DNA of 64,000 nucleotides, from assembly GCA_003220225.1 (NCBI GenBank), contig QHRU01000035.1:124001-188000 (forward strand), given 5' to 3'. Both the position numbers and the translations under genes were made by a program. Positions 8,555 through 16,703 of this stretch are shown here, piece by piece; position 1 is the stretch's first letter, and each line of letters begins with the position of its first letter. The stretch comes from Candidatus Rokuibacteriota bacterium (lineage in GTDB: Bacteria > Methylomirabilota > Methylomirabilia > Rokubacteriales > CSP1-6). The notes beneath the pieces are model-generated. The model saw nothing but the letters and a program-made list of their open reading frames with translations. It was not told where the DNA came from and ran no database searches.

Positions 8555-9793
8555 GTGTCGACCCTGACGCGCGCGCTGTCCCTGATCGATCGCGACGAGC
8601 TGGTGGCGCTCACGCGCGAGCTCGTGCGCATCCCGAGTGTCTTCCGCCCGGGTGATCCGAGCGCCAACGAGGCGGCCGTCGCCGCCCACGTCGAGCGCTG
8701 GCTGCGCGCGCAGGGCTTCGAGGTCGAGATCCAGCCGGTGGCGCCCGGCCGTCCCAACGTGCTCGGCATCCTGGACGGGGCTGCGCCGCGGGGCGACCGC
8801 GCGGCGGTCCCGACGCTCCTGCTGGAGGGCCACACCGACGTCGTGACCGAGGGCGATCCCGCCGCGTGGACGCACGCGCCGTTTTCCGCCGAGCTCGTCG
8901 ACGGCCGGATCTACGGGCGGGGGGCCGCCGACATGAAGTCGGGGCTCGCGGCCGCCATGATCGCCGCCGCGGCGATCCGGCGGAGCGGCGCGTCCCTGGC
9001 GGGCCGGCTCGTCGTCGGCGCGCTCGTCGACGAGGAAGGCGACATGCTCGGCGCCAGGCATCTCTGCACGACACCGATCGGGCGCGAGCTGTCGGCCGCC
9101 ATCGTGTGCGAGCCGGAGCAGAACGAGCTCTGCCTCGAGCAGCGCGGGGTGATCTGGGCGCGCGTCACCGCGCGCGGCCGCATGGCCCACGGCGCGATGC
9201 CGGAGGCCGGCGCCAATCCGATCTCGGCGCTGGCGGCCCTCGTCACGGGCGCGTCGCGGCTCGAGCGCCGTCTGCGCGCGCTCTGCACCCGCAGCCGCTA
9301 TCTCAAGCCGCCCACGGTGACGCCGACCATCATGGCGGCGCCCGTGGCCGGCGTGCCGCAGTCGAACGTCATTCCCGCCACCGCGCAGGCGACGCTCGAC
9401 GTGAGGCTCACCCCCGGTCCCGACGCGGACGCGGTGGCGAAGGAGATCGACGAGGCGTGCCGTCGCGCGGCCGACGCGTGCCCCGGCGTGAGCGTCGAGT
9501 GGACACCCGTCAACGGCTTCCGCATGGCGACGCGGGTGGAGCGCACCGAGCCGCTGGTGCGCGCGATGGTCGGCGCCGTGCGCCGAGCCACCGGCCGTCC
9601 CGCGCGCTGGGGCGGCGTCCCCGGCTCGACCGACGGCACCATCTTGAGAATGGAGCTCGGGATCCCGATCGTCACCTGCGGCCCGGGCCACCGGCTGATC
9701 CCGCATCAGGTGGACGAATACGTCGAGGTCGCGGAGCTGGTCGACGCCGCGCGCATCTACACCGCCGCCGCGCTCGCGTATCTGAAGCCGTGA
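8555..9793 (+). CDS. M20 family metallopeptidase (ArgE/DapE-like)
   Basis: 412-residue M20 zinc peptidase or deacylase. Metal and catalytic motifs are clear: LLLEGHTDVV (His ligand, Asp), GRGAADMKSGLAA (bridging Asp), LVDEEGDMLGA (catalytic Glu and Glu ligand), IVCEPEQNELC, and the late CGPGHRLIPHQVDEYVEV (His ligand). A dimerisation domain sits at about residues 195-310 (RGRMAHGAMPEAGANPI). ArgE, DapE and N-carbamoyl hydrolases look alike at this level, so the substrate is open. Start is GTG 8555. Its stop overlaps the GTG of the MEMO gene (GTGA). Confidence 0.88.
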   Translation: MSTLTRALSLIDRDELVALTRELVRIPSVFRPGDPSANEAAVAAHVERWLRAQGFEVEIQPVAPGRPNVLGILDGAAPRGDRAAVPTLLLEGHTDVVTEGDPAAWTHAPFSAELVDGRIYGRGAADMKSGLAAAMIAAAAIRRSGASLAGRLVVGALVDEEGDMLGARHLCTTPIGRELSAAIVCEPEQNELCLEQRGVIWARVTARGRMAHGAMPEAGANPISALAALVTGASRLERRLRALCTRSRYLKPPTVTPTIMAAPVAGVPQSNVIPATAQATLDVRLTPGPDADAVAKEIDEACRRAADACPGVSVEWTPVNGFRMATRVERTEPLVRAMVGAVRRATGRPARWGGVPGSTDGTILRMELGIPIVTCGPGHRLIPHQVDEYVEVAELVDAARIYTAAALAYLKP

Positions 9794-11019
9794 CGCGCGC
9801 GCGCCGGCCGCGCCTGCGCGGCGTCGAGGCCTTCCCCGTCGAGCACGAGGGCACGCGCTTCCTGGCGCTGCGTGATCCCGCCGGGTACACGTCCTCCACC
9901 GTGCTGCTCCCGCTGGCGCTGCTCGAGATCGTCTCGCTCTTCGACGGCGGCCACGACGTCGCCTCGATCCAGCAGGCGGTCCTGCGCCAGCGCGGCGAGC
10001 AGGTCGACGCCACGCGTATCGAGGAGCTGGCACAGGCGCTGGACGCCCACGGCTTCCTCGAAGGCCCCGCCTTCGAGGCGCGGCGCGCCGAGGTCGACGG
10101 CGTGTTCCTGGCGACCCCGATGCGTCCGGCCAGCCACGCCGGCGGCGCCTATCCGGCCGACGGCGTGGCGTTGCGGGCGATGCTCGACGGCTTCTTCAAG
10201 CGTCCGCACGGCCCGGGGCCGGTCGATGGCGTCGGGGCGACGGCGAAGCCGGTCCGCGCGCTCATCGCGCCGCACATCGACTTTCACCGCGGCGGCCCCG
10301 CCTACGCATGGGGCTACCGCGACCTCGCCGAGCGCTGCCACGCGGACGTGTTCGTGATCTTCGGGACCTGTCACGCGGGCATGCGGCACCCCTTCGCGCT
10401 CACGCGCAAGCCGTACGAGACGCCCCTCGGGCCCGCGCCGGTGGACGTGGACTTCGTCGAGCGTCTCGCGGCGCGGGCCGGGCAGGACTGCTTTGCCGCC
10501 GAGCTGGCGCACCGCACCGAGCACTCGATCGAGTTCCAGGCCGTGTTCCTCCGCTACCTCTTCGCGGGCCGGCGCGAGGTGGCGATCGTGCCGGTGCTCA
10601 CGAGCTTCGCGCACGAGGCGCTGGCGCGCGGCAAGCGGCCCCAGGATGACCGGCGCGTGGCGCGGTTCCTCGACGCCCTCGGCGAGACGGTTGCCGCCAG
10701 CGGCCGCCGCGTCGCCTTCGTCGCCGGCGCCGATCTCGCCCACGTCGGGCCGCGCTTCGGCGACGCCGAGCCGGTCTCGCCGGAGGAGGCGGCGCGGCTC
10801 GCCGGCGCCGACCGCGCGATGCTCGAGACCGTGACGGCCGGCGACGCCGACGCGTTCTTCGCCGACGTCGCGCGCGACGGCGACGCCCGGCGCGTGTGCG
10901 GGCTCTCCCCCATCTGGACGCTGCTGCGCGCGACGGGTGGGGCGCCGGGCGTGCTGCGGCGCTATGCGCAGACGCCGGACCCGCAGTGCGTCGTGACGTT
11001 TGCGAGCGTGGTCTTTTAG
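9790..11019 (+). CDS. MEMO-family protein (AmmeMemoRadiSam system protein B-like) with an N-terminal helical domain
   Basis: 409 residues. From about residue 110 it is a MEMO domain: SHAGGAYPADG, LIAPHIDFHRGGPAYAWGY, FGTCHAG, the His-containing AHRTEHSIEFQAVFL, VPVLTSF, and FVAGADLAHVGPRFG. In many genomes MEMO is found with AMMECR1 and a radical SAM enzyme; neither is in this window. The first ~105 residues (FLALRDPAGYTSSTVLLP, then LEIVSLFDGGHDVASIQQAVL and a second helix pair) resemble a PqqD-like or winged-helix module and are an addition to the basic MEMO length of about 270-300. Start GTG 9790 overlaps the M20 peptidase stop. Confidence 0.87.
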   Translation: MTRARRPRLRGVEAFPVEHEGTRFLALRDPAGYTSSTVLLPLALLEIVSLFDGGHDVASIQQAVLRQRGEQVDATRIEELAQALDAHGFLEGPAFEARRAEVDGVFLATPMRPASHAGGAYPADGVALRAMLDGFFKRPHGPGPVDGVGATAKPVRALIAPHIDFHRGGPAYAWGYRDLAERCHADVFVIFGTCHAGMRHPFALTRKPYETPLGPAPVDVDFVERLAARAGQDCFAAELAHRTEHSIEFQAVFLRYLFAGRREVAIVPVLTSFAHEALARGKRPQDDRRVARFLDALGETVAASGRRVAFVAGADLAHVGPRFGDAEPVSPEEAARLAGADRAMLETVTAGDADAFFADVARDGDARRVCGLSPIWTLLRATGGAPGVLRRYAQTPDPQCVVTFASVVF

Positions 11020-11022
11020 AAT
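11017..11022 (+). promoter_or_regulatory. -10 element TAGAAT, leaderless-type promoter
   Basis: TAGAAT overlaps the TAG stop of the MEMO gene and lies 9 bases before ATG 11032, so transcription would begin within a few bases of the start codon of the DUF1285-selenoprotein-TPP operon. Confidence 0.45.
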
Positions 11023-11031
11023 ACGTGGCTG

Positions 11032-11487
11032 ATGGCTGCGCTGCCGCCGGGCTGGAAGCTCCCCGACCTTCGCATCGACGTCGATGGCGACTGGTACGAT
11101 GAGGGCATTCAAGTGACGCATCCGGGGATTCTCGCCAACTTGCGGGGGAACTTGAAGAAAGACGCCGAGGGATACTTCATTCAGACGCGGGTCCGCATTC
11201 CGGTCAGGGTGGACGACGCGCCATTCGTGTTGACGCGGATCGAGCGGCAGGGCGAGGGGCTGCATGTCGTGGTCAACGACGGCACCGAGGACACCGTGGA
11301 CCCGGCGACGGTCCGGCTCGGCCGGGGCGACGTCCCCTACTGCGCGGTGAAGGGCGGAGACTTCCAGGCGCGCTTCTCGCGCGCGGCGACGTTCCAGCTG
11401 CTCGCCCTCGCGGAGTACGACGAGGCCACCGGCCGCGGCGCCCTGCGGCTCGGCGGCCGCGAGTACCCGCTGGCGAGGGCGTCGTGA
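11032..11487 (+). CDS. DUF1285 family protein
   Basis: 151 residues. The DUF1285 layout is seen: PDLRIDVDGDWYDEGIQVTHPGI (a strand carrying G-x-W), LRGNLKKDAEGYFIQTR, and RIPVRVDDAPFVLTRIE, followed by a second domain with VPYCAVKGGDFQARFSR. Function is not known; structures of the family show two small alpha-beta domains. It is the first gene of an operon: its TGA overlaps the GTG of the selenoprotein gene (GTGA), so the two are translated together, though no functional link between the families is known to me. Confidence 0.82.
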   Translation: MAALPPGWKLPDLRIDVDGDWYDEGIQVTHPGILANLRGNLKKDAEGYFIQTRVRIPVRVDDAPFVLTRIERQGEGLHVVVNDGTEDTVDPATVRLGRGDVPYCAVKGGDFQARFSRAATFQLLALAEYDEATGRGALRLGGREYPLARAS

Positions 11488-11999
11488 GGCGCCGTGTCCT
11501 GCCGGCCCTCGCCGTCACGGCCGGCGTCGTGGGCCTCCTGGTGCTCGGCATCCAGTGGGCCGCGCGCGGCCAGGGCCCGGTGACCCCGGGGCAGAGCCCG
11601 GTGACGCGGGCGCAGAGCGCCCCAATCAAGGACGAGATCGGCGACGAGGTCCAGACCGTTCCGCGCGGCCGGCTGCCGGTGTTCGCCGGGGTGGCCGATG
11701 TCCGCGGTCTGTACCAGTTCGCGACGACGCGCGGGGACGTGCTGCGCTTCATGCCGTGCACCTGCGGGTGCGCCCAGCTCGGCCACACCTCGAACCGCTC
11801 CTGCTACGTCAAGGCCGAGAGCGACGCGAGCGTGACGTACACGAGCCACGCCGCGACCTGAACGCTCTGCATGGACGTCACGCGTGACGTGATGCGGCTC
11901 ACGGAGCAGGGGAAGACGCCGGGCGAGATCCGGACGTTCATCGATGCCAGATACGTGCCGCAGGGACGGCCGATGGACACGCCGCGGCCACCGCGCTGA
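11484..11999 (+). CDS. CYCXC/PCYCGC-type exported protein, candidate selenoprotein (in-frame TGA = Sec126)
   Basis: The ORF track stops at TGA 11859-11861 (125 residues), but the frame continues to TGA 11997-11999, giving 171 residues with position 126 read as Sec. The protein has an N-terminal membrane anchor or signal (LPALAVTAGVVGLLVLGIQW), then the cysteine-rich family signature: MPCTCGC (Cys92, 94, 96), GHTSNRSC (Cys107), SHAAT, and directly after the TGA TLCMDVTRDVM and GKTPGEIRTFIDARY. In PCYCGC relatives a CxxC follows HA, so the TGA occupies the first Cys, producing UxxC (U126-C129). The readthrough end overlaps the next ATG by one base (TGATG). A 12-bp hairpin follows the TGA. Exact role unknown; a redox or metal-handling role outside the membrane is inference. 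Confidence 0.82.
11862..11897 (+). promoter_or_regulatory. Candidate bacterial SECIS element after TGA 11859
   Basis: Five bases after the TGA a near-perfect stem begins: CTGCAT (11867-11872) pairs with ATGCGG (11892-11897, one G-U), a GG/G internal loop follows, then ACGTCA (11875-11880) pairs with TGACGT (11885-11890), closed by the loop CGCG (11881-11884). The apical loop begins 20 nt after the TGA and its second base is G. This agrees with the known bacterial SECIS rules (loop 16-37 nt from UGA, G in the first two loop positions). The element lies within the coding sequence. Confidence 0.68.
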
Positions 12000-13666
12000 T
12001 GCAGGTCGCCGCCCGACTGATCGAGATCCTCCGCGCCGCCGGCGTCGGCTACCTCTTCGGCAACCCCGGCACCACCGAGCTGCCGTTCCTCGACGCGCTC
12101 GACGGCTCCGGACTGACGTACGTCGTCGCGCTCCAGGAGGCGACGGCGGCGGCCGCCGCCGACGGATACGCGCAGGCGTCGGGACGGCTCGGCGTCGTCA
12201 ACCTCCACGTGGCGCCGGGCCTCGCCAACGCGCTGTCGATCGTCCACAACGCCTCGCGCGCGAAAACGCCGCTGCTCGTGACCGCGGGTCAGCAAGACAC
12301 GCGCCTGCTCCTCGACGCGCCGATCCTCGCGGGTGACATGGTGAAGATGACGGACGGCCTGACCAAGTGGTCGTACGAGCTTCGCAACGCGGCGGAGGCC
12401 CCGAGCGCGCTGCGCCGCGCCATCCACCTGGCGCTCTCGCCGCCGACCGGCCCGGTCTTCCTCTCGCTGCCGATGGACCTCATGAGCGAGCCCTGCGACG
12501 ACACCGGCGCCGCGCCGGGGCCCGTCGCCGCGCGCCCGGCGCCCGAGCCCGAGGCGATCGCACGCGCCGCGGCGCTGTTCGCCGCCGCGAAGGCGCCCGT
12601 GATCGTGGCCGGCGACGGCGTCGCCCGGGCCGGCGCCCAGGCCGAGCTGGTCGCGCTCGCCGAGACCATTGGCGCCGCGGTGCACGGCGAGCCGATCCAC
12701 CGGCGGCTCTCCTTCCCCGGCGACCATCCCCTCTGGCGCGGCGGGCTCTATCCGACGGCGACCGCCGTGGCCAAGGCGCTGGAGCGCTTCGACGCGGTGC
12801 TGATCGCCGGGGCCAACGTCTTCACGTGGCTCTTCCACGCGCCGGGATCGCCGTTCGGCGCCAACCAGCGCGTCGTCCAGATCGACGACGACCCGCGCGA
12901 GATCAGCCGCAGCTATCCCGTCACGCTCGGCATCGTCGCGGCCGTGCGCGCGGCCCTGAGCGACCTGCACGAGGCGGTGGCCAAGCGCCAGGACGATTCC
13001 GCGCGCGCCGCCGCCCGCGAGCGCACGGCGACCCTCGCCCGCGCGCGTGACGAGCACGCGCGGCGCGTCGCCGCCACCGCCGACGCCGCCGCCAGCCGTG
13101 TGCCGATCGCGCCCGAGTACCTGATGCGGACGCTGGCGACGCTGCTGCCCCCGGACGCGCTCATCGTCGACGAGTCGGCCTCGTCGCTCGCGCACGTGCT
13201 CCGGCACCTGCCGTTCGGCGCGGGCTCGGACTTCTTCGGGAGCAAGACGGGCACGCTCGGCTGGGCGATGGGCGCGGCGCTGGGCGTGCAGCTGGCGCAC
13301 CCGCGGCGCAAGGTCGTGGCCACGATCGGCGACGGCTCGGTGATGTACGCGCCGCAGGCGCTGTGGACGGCCGCGCATCGAAACCTCCCCGTGACCTACG
13401 TCGTCGCCAACAACGCGTCATACGCGATCTTGAAGTCCGGGATGCTGACGTTCGGTCTGCCGGCCGCCAAGCGGGGCGTCTTCCCCGGCATGGATCTCGT
13501 CGATCCCGAGATCGATTACCTCGCGCTGGCGCGCTCCATGGGTGTGCTCGCCGTGCGCGTGGACAAGCCGGGCGGGCTGCGCGACGTCCTGGCGCGCGCC
13601 CTCGCCCACGAGGGCCCGGCGCTGGTGGACGTCCTCATCGACCGCGGCTTCGAGGCGATGCGGTGA
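11999..13666 (+). CDS. Thiamine-diphosphate-dependent enzyme (benzoylformate decarboxylase / ALS-like)
   Basis: 555 residues, the normal length for ThDP decarboxylases and acetolactate-synthase-like enzymes. N-terminal pyrimidine domain: LFGNPGTTELPFLDAL and the activating Glu in YVVALQEATAAAAADGYA. Central domain from about residue 190. C-terminal PP domain: GSKTGTLGWAMGAALGVQLA, TIGDGSVMYAPQALWTAA (GDG) with the Asn end at VVANNASYAILK. GNPGTTE with this spacing is typical of benzoylformate decarboxylase, but substrate cannot be fixed. ATG 11999 overlaps by one base the stop of the extended selenoprotein frame. It is coupled to the second TPP gene by GTGA. Confidence 0.88.
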   Translation: MQVAARLIEILRAAGVGYLFGNPGTTELPFLDALDGSGLTYVVALQEATAAAAADGYAQASGRLGVVNLHVAPGLANALSIVHNASRAKTPLLVTAGQQDTRLLLDAPILAGDMVKMTDGLTKWSYELRNAAEAPSALRRAIHLALSPPTGPVFLSLPMDLMSEPCDDTGAAPGPVAARPAPEPEAIARAAALFAAAKAPVIVAGDGVARAGAQAELVALAETIGAAVHGEPIHRRLSFPGDHPLWRGGLYPTATAVAKALERFDAVLIAGANVFTWLFHAPGSPFGANQRVVQIDDDPREISRSYPVTLGIVAAVRAALSDLHEAVAKRQDDSARAAARERTATLARARDEHARRVAATADAAASRVPIAPEYLMRTLATLLPPDALIVDESASSLAHVLRHLPFGAGSDFFGSKTGTLGWAMGAALGVQLAHPRRKVVATIGDGSVMYAPQALWTAAHRNLPVTYVVANNASYAILKSGMLTFGLPAAKRGVFPGMDLVDPEIDYLALARSMGVLAVRVDKPGGLRDVLARALAHEGPALVDVLIDRGFEAMR

Positions 13667-15273
13667 CGGCACCGACGGGCGGCGAGTGGGTGATCCGCTC
13701 GCTGGAGCGCGAGGGCGTCCGCCACGTCTTCGGCATCCCCGGCGTGCACAACCTGGCGGTCTACGACGCGCTGCTGCGGCAGTCGGCGATCACCCACGTG
13801 CTCGCGCGCCACGAGCAGGGCGCCGCGTTCATGGCCGACGGCTACGCGCGCGCCTCGGGGACGCCCGGGGTCGTCGTCGTGACCAGCGGGCCGGCGGCCA
13901 CCAACACGCTCACGCCGCTCGCCGAGTCCTACTCCGGCTCCGTGCCCGTCTTCGTGGTCATGTCCGACATCGCCTCGGCCCTGGTCGGCCGCGACCTCGG
14001 CGCGCTGCACGAGGTGCCGAACCAGATCGACTGCTTTCGTCCCGTCACGCGCTGGGCGGAGGCGCTGACCGAAACGGCCGCGATCCCGACGAGCCTCGCC
14101 GCCGCCTTCGAGCTGGCGCGCACCGGCCGGCCGGGTCCCGTGGCGCTCTCGATCCCGAACGACTTGCTGTTCGCGCGCGCCGAGGCCACCGCGCCGCCGC
14201 CTTCGACGGCGCGGCGCCCGCCGTGTCACGTCGCCGACGTCGAGACGGCGGCGCGGCGGCTCCGTGTCGCGACGCGCCCCCTCGTCATCACCGGCGGCGG
14301 CGTCGTCGCCGCCGGCGCCGAGCGGGAGCTGGCGGCGCTCGCGCGGCGGCTCGGCGCTCCCGTGGTCAGCACGGTCGGCGGCCGCGGCGCGCTCGACGAG
14401 CGTGATCCGCTCTGGCACAGCGTGCTGCCCGATCGCCGCGCGACGGCCGGCGCGCTGGGCAGAGCCGACGTCGTGCTCGCGGTCGGCACCAAGCTCGGCC
14501 ACCGCTCGCTCGAGAAGCTCGGCGTCACCCTGGGGGCGGGGCAGACGCTGATCCACCTCGATCTGGATCCGGCCGTCATCGGCCGCGCGTTCAAGGCCGA
14601 GGTGGCGGTGGTGGGCGACGCTCGCGACGGCCTGGCCCGCCTCGTCCAGGCGCTTGGCCCCGGGCCGGCGGCGACGGGGTGGGACCGGGCGTGGCTCGCG
14701 GAGTCACGGAAGGATGCCGGACCGCGCTTCACACCCGAGGTCGCCGCGGCGATCGCGACGCTGCGCCGCGCGCTACCCGACGACGCGATCGTCGTCAACG
14801 ACCAGACGGGGCTGACCTACTGGATGGAGTACCGCTTCCCCGTGTACGCGCCGCGGACGTTCCTCTATCCGACGGGCTCGGCGGTGCTCGGCTACGCCGT
14901 GCCGGCGGCGATCGGGGCCAAGCTCGCGCGCCCCGAGCGCGCGGTCGTCGCGGTCGCGGGCGACGGCGGCTTCATGTTCTCGGTGGCCGAGCTGGCGACG
15001 GCGGTGAAGTACCACCTGCCGATCGTGTTCCTCGTGGTCAACGACGAGCGCTACGGCGCGATCAAGTATCTCCAGCAGCGGATGTACGAGGGGCGCTGGG
15101 GCGAGGCCGATCTGAGCAATCCCGACTTCCCCGCGCTGGCGCGCGCGTTCGGCGCGCGGGGGGAGCGCCTGGCGGGAATCGACGCGCTGCCTGACGCGAT
15201 CGGCCGCGCCCTCGCCGGCGATGGGCCAACGCTGCTGGAGCTCCGGATGACGATCGAGCCGCCCTGGGAGTAG
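13663..15273 (+). CDS. Thiamine-diphosphate-dependent enzyme (acetolactate synthase large-subunit-like)
   Basis: 536 residues, a paralog of the preceding gene. Pyrimidine domain HVFGIPGVHNLAVYDAL and HVLARHEQGAAFMADGYARA (catalytic Glu); SIPNDLLFA marks the end of the first domain; the PP domain has YPTGSAVLGYAVPAAIGAKLA and VAGDGGFMFSVAELATAV with VVNDERYGAIKYLQ. It resembles IlvB-type and sulfoacetaldehyde or oxalyl-CoA-type family members; a regulatory ilvN is not adjacent, which argues against the biosynthetic enzyme. Start GTG 13663 overlaps the upstream stop; the track start at 13363 lies inside the paralog in another frame. Confidence 0.88.
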   Translation: MTAPTGGEWVIRSLEREGVRHVFGIPGVHNLAVYDALLRQSAITHVLARHEQGAAFMADGYARASGTPGVVVVTSGPAATNTLTPLAESYSGSVPVFVVMSDIASALVGRDLGALHEVPNQIDCFRPVTRWAEALTETAAIPTSLAAAFELARTGRPGPVALSIPNDLLFARAEATAPPPSTARRPPCHVADVETAARRLRVATRPLVITGGGVVAAGAERELAALARRLGAPVVSTVGGRGALDERDPLWHSVLPDRRATAGALGRADVVLAVGTKLGHRSLEKLGVTLGAGQTLIHLDLDPAVIGRAFKAEVAVVGDARDGLARLVQALGPGPAATGWDRAWLAESRKDAGPRFTPEVAAAIATLRRALPDDAIVVNDQTGLTYWMEYRFPVYAPRTFLYPTGSAVLGYAVPAAIGAKLARPERAVVAVAGDGGFMFSVAELATAVKYHLPIVFLVVNDERYGAIKYLQQRMYEGRWGEADLSNPDFPALARAFGARGERLAGIDALPDAIGRALAGDGPTLLELRMTIEPPWE

Positions 15274-15276
15274 AAT
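15271..15276 (+). promoter_or_regulatory. -10 element TAGAAT, leaderless-type promoter
   Basis: TAGAAT overlaps the TAG stop of the TPP gene and lies 8 bases before ATG 15285. Confidence 0.45.
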
Positions 15277-15284
15277 CCTGCCAT

Positions 15285-15845
15285 ATGAAACGTATGATTC
15301 CGACTCTTGCGCTCGCCCTCGTCCTCGCCGCTCGCGTCGTCGTATCCGCCGCCGTCGTCGACTATCCGCTCGTCGGAGCCTCCGGGGTCTACACGCTCGT
15401 GAACCTGCACCCGGACGAGCAGCGGCTGCGGCTGTACTCGGTGAACTACCAGCAGTCGGGGCTGATCCCGCTGTGCTCGAAGGTCAAGATCGAGTCGGTC
15501 GAAACGCGGAAGCTGACGTTCCGCCTCCTCGACAGCGGCCGCGAGTACGAATACCTCTTCCACAACTCGCTGCGCGATCCGATCGCCAAGCACCTCGACA
15601 AGGTGTTCGGCAAGAAGTGTGACGCGGCGAGCGTCGAGAAGATGAGCGAGGTCGATCGCAAGGGGGTCCGCTCGGGTACCGTCCTGCCGGGGATGACGAA
15701 GCGCGGGGTGATCCTCGCCATCGGCTACCCGCCCGAGCACGCCACGCCGTCGCTCGACTCCGACGTCTGGACGTACTGGAAGAACCGCTTCGGCAAGATG
15801 AAGGTGAACTTCACCAACGGCAAGGTCTCCGAGATCAGCGACTAG
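15285..15845 (+). CDS. Exported protein of unknown function
   Basis: 186 residues with a clear signal peptide (MKRMIPTLALALVLAARVVVSA). The mature part has YTLVNLHPDEQRLRLYSVNY, a pair of lysine-rich stretches and a C-terminal segment VLPGMTKRGVILAIGYPP, then DVWTYWKNRFGKMKVNF and GKVSEI. The second half recalls the BamE/SmpA-like fold (G-M-T-x-x-x-V, YPP, W-x-Y, F-x-x-G-x-V), where a hairpin carries W-Y-Y text. Assignment to that fold is inference. It has its own promoter and precedes the acyl-cluster by 6 bases, so it may be transcribed with it. Confidence 0.72.
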   Translation: MKRMIPTLALALVLAARVVVSAAVVDYPLVGASGVYTLVNLHPDEQRLRLYSVNYQQSGLIPLCSKVKIESVETRKLTFRLLDSGREYEYLFHNSLRDPIAKHLDKVFGKKCDAASVEKMSEVDRKGVRSGTVLPGMTKRGVILAIGYPPEHATPSLDSDVWTYWKNRFGKMKVNFTNGKVSEISD

Positions 15846-15851
15846 CCGCGC

Positions 15852-16703
15852 ATGACGTCCACGTCCGACGTCGCGACCGCGCCCACGTCTCCCGGCGCCG
15901 CCGCGCGCCTGGCCCGGTCGCAGCGCAGCATGGCCCGCGGCTGGCGTGTGCTGAGGACCGGCGTGGCCTTCGTGACGTTCGGCGTCGGCGCCATCGTCGT
16001 GGCCGGCATCGTGTGGCCGGTGCGCCTGCTGGACCGCAGAGCGGCCGGTCGACGCGAAGTGCGAACGCAGCGCGTCGTCCACGGGGCGTCTCGTCTCTTC
16101 GTCTGGTGGATGAAGCGCCTCGGGATCCTCCGGCTGTCCTGGATCGGCGCCGAGCGCCTGCAGGCACGCGCGCCCCGCCTCATCGTCGCGAATCACCCGA
16201 GCCTGATCGACGTGGTGCTGCTGCTGGCGCGGCTGCCGCAGGCCGATTGCATCGTGAAGAAGGCCGCGCGGCGTAACCCCTTCATGCGGAGCCTCGTGAC
16301 CAGCGCCGGCTACCTCGCCAACGACGACGGCGACGCGCTCGTCGACGCCTGCGCCGACCGGATCAATCACGGACGCTCCGTGGTGCTCTTCCCCGAGGGA
16401 ACCCGCTCCCCGCGAGAAGGCCTGCACCGGTTCCAGCGAGGCGCCGCCCACATCGCGTTGAAGAGCGGCTGCGCGATCGTGCCGGTCGTCATCACGTGCC
16501 GGCCGCCGACCCTGCTCAAGGGCCAGGCGTGGCACGACGTGCCGGATCGGACGGCGCGCTTCGTGCTGCGTGTCGAGGAGCCGATCGATCCCGCACGGTA
16601 TCTGGGCGCGGAGACGACACTGCCGGTGGCCGCGCGACGGCTCACCGCGGATTTGCAGATGCTTTACGAACGACGGCTCGACGCCGACGAGGGCACGACA
16701 TGA
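15852..16703 (+). CDS. PlsC-type 1-acyl-glycerophosphate acyltransferase family protein
   Basis: 283 residues with one N-terminal membrane segment (FVTFGVGAIVVAGIVWPVRLL) and the acyltransferase blocks in order: VANHPSLIDVVLLL (NHxxxxD, catalytic His-Asp), a middle NPFMRSLVTSAGYL, VVLFPEGTRSPREGL (block III), and CAIVPVVITCRPP (block IV). This is the kind of acyltransferase that opens aryl-polyene and related hybrid fatty-acid clusters. ATGA overlap with the ACP gene downstream supports that context. Acceptor molecule unknown. Confidence 0.87.
   Translation: MTSTSDVATAPTSPGAAARLARSQRSMARGWRVLRTGVAFVTFGVGAIVVAGIVWPVRLLDRRAAGRREVRTQRVVHGASRLFVWWMKRLGILRLSWIGAERLQARAPRLIVANHPSLIDVVLLLARLPQADCIVKKAARRNPFMRSLVTSAGYLANDDGDALVDACADRINHGRSVVLFPEGTRSPREGLHRFQRGAAHIALKSGCAIVPVVITCRPPTLLKGQAWHDVPDRTARFVLRVEEPIDPARYLGAETTLPVAARRLTADLQMLYERRLDADEGTT

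Noticed and set aside
11859-11861. Reading the CYCXC gene as truncated or a pseudogene at this TGA
   Set aside because: The downstream 45 codons keep the family's conserved motifs, the TGA replaces a family Cys exactly, and the extended frame ends at the next start codon; decay would not keep all three.
13663-15273. Second TPP gene called as acetolactate synthase ilvB
   Set aside because: No ilvN or ilvC nearby, and the sequence alone does not distinguish it from other ThDP enzymes, so I give no symbol.
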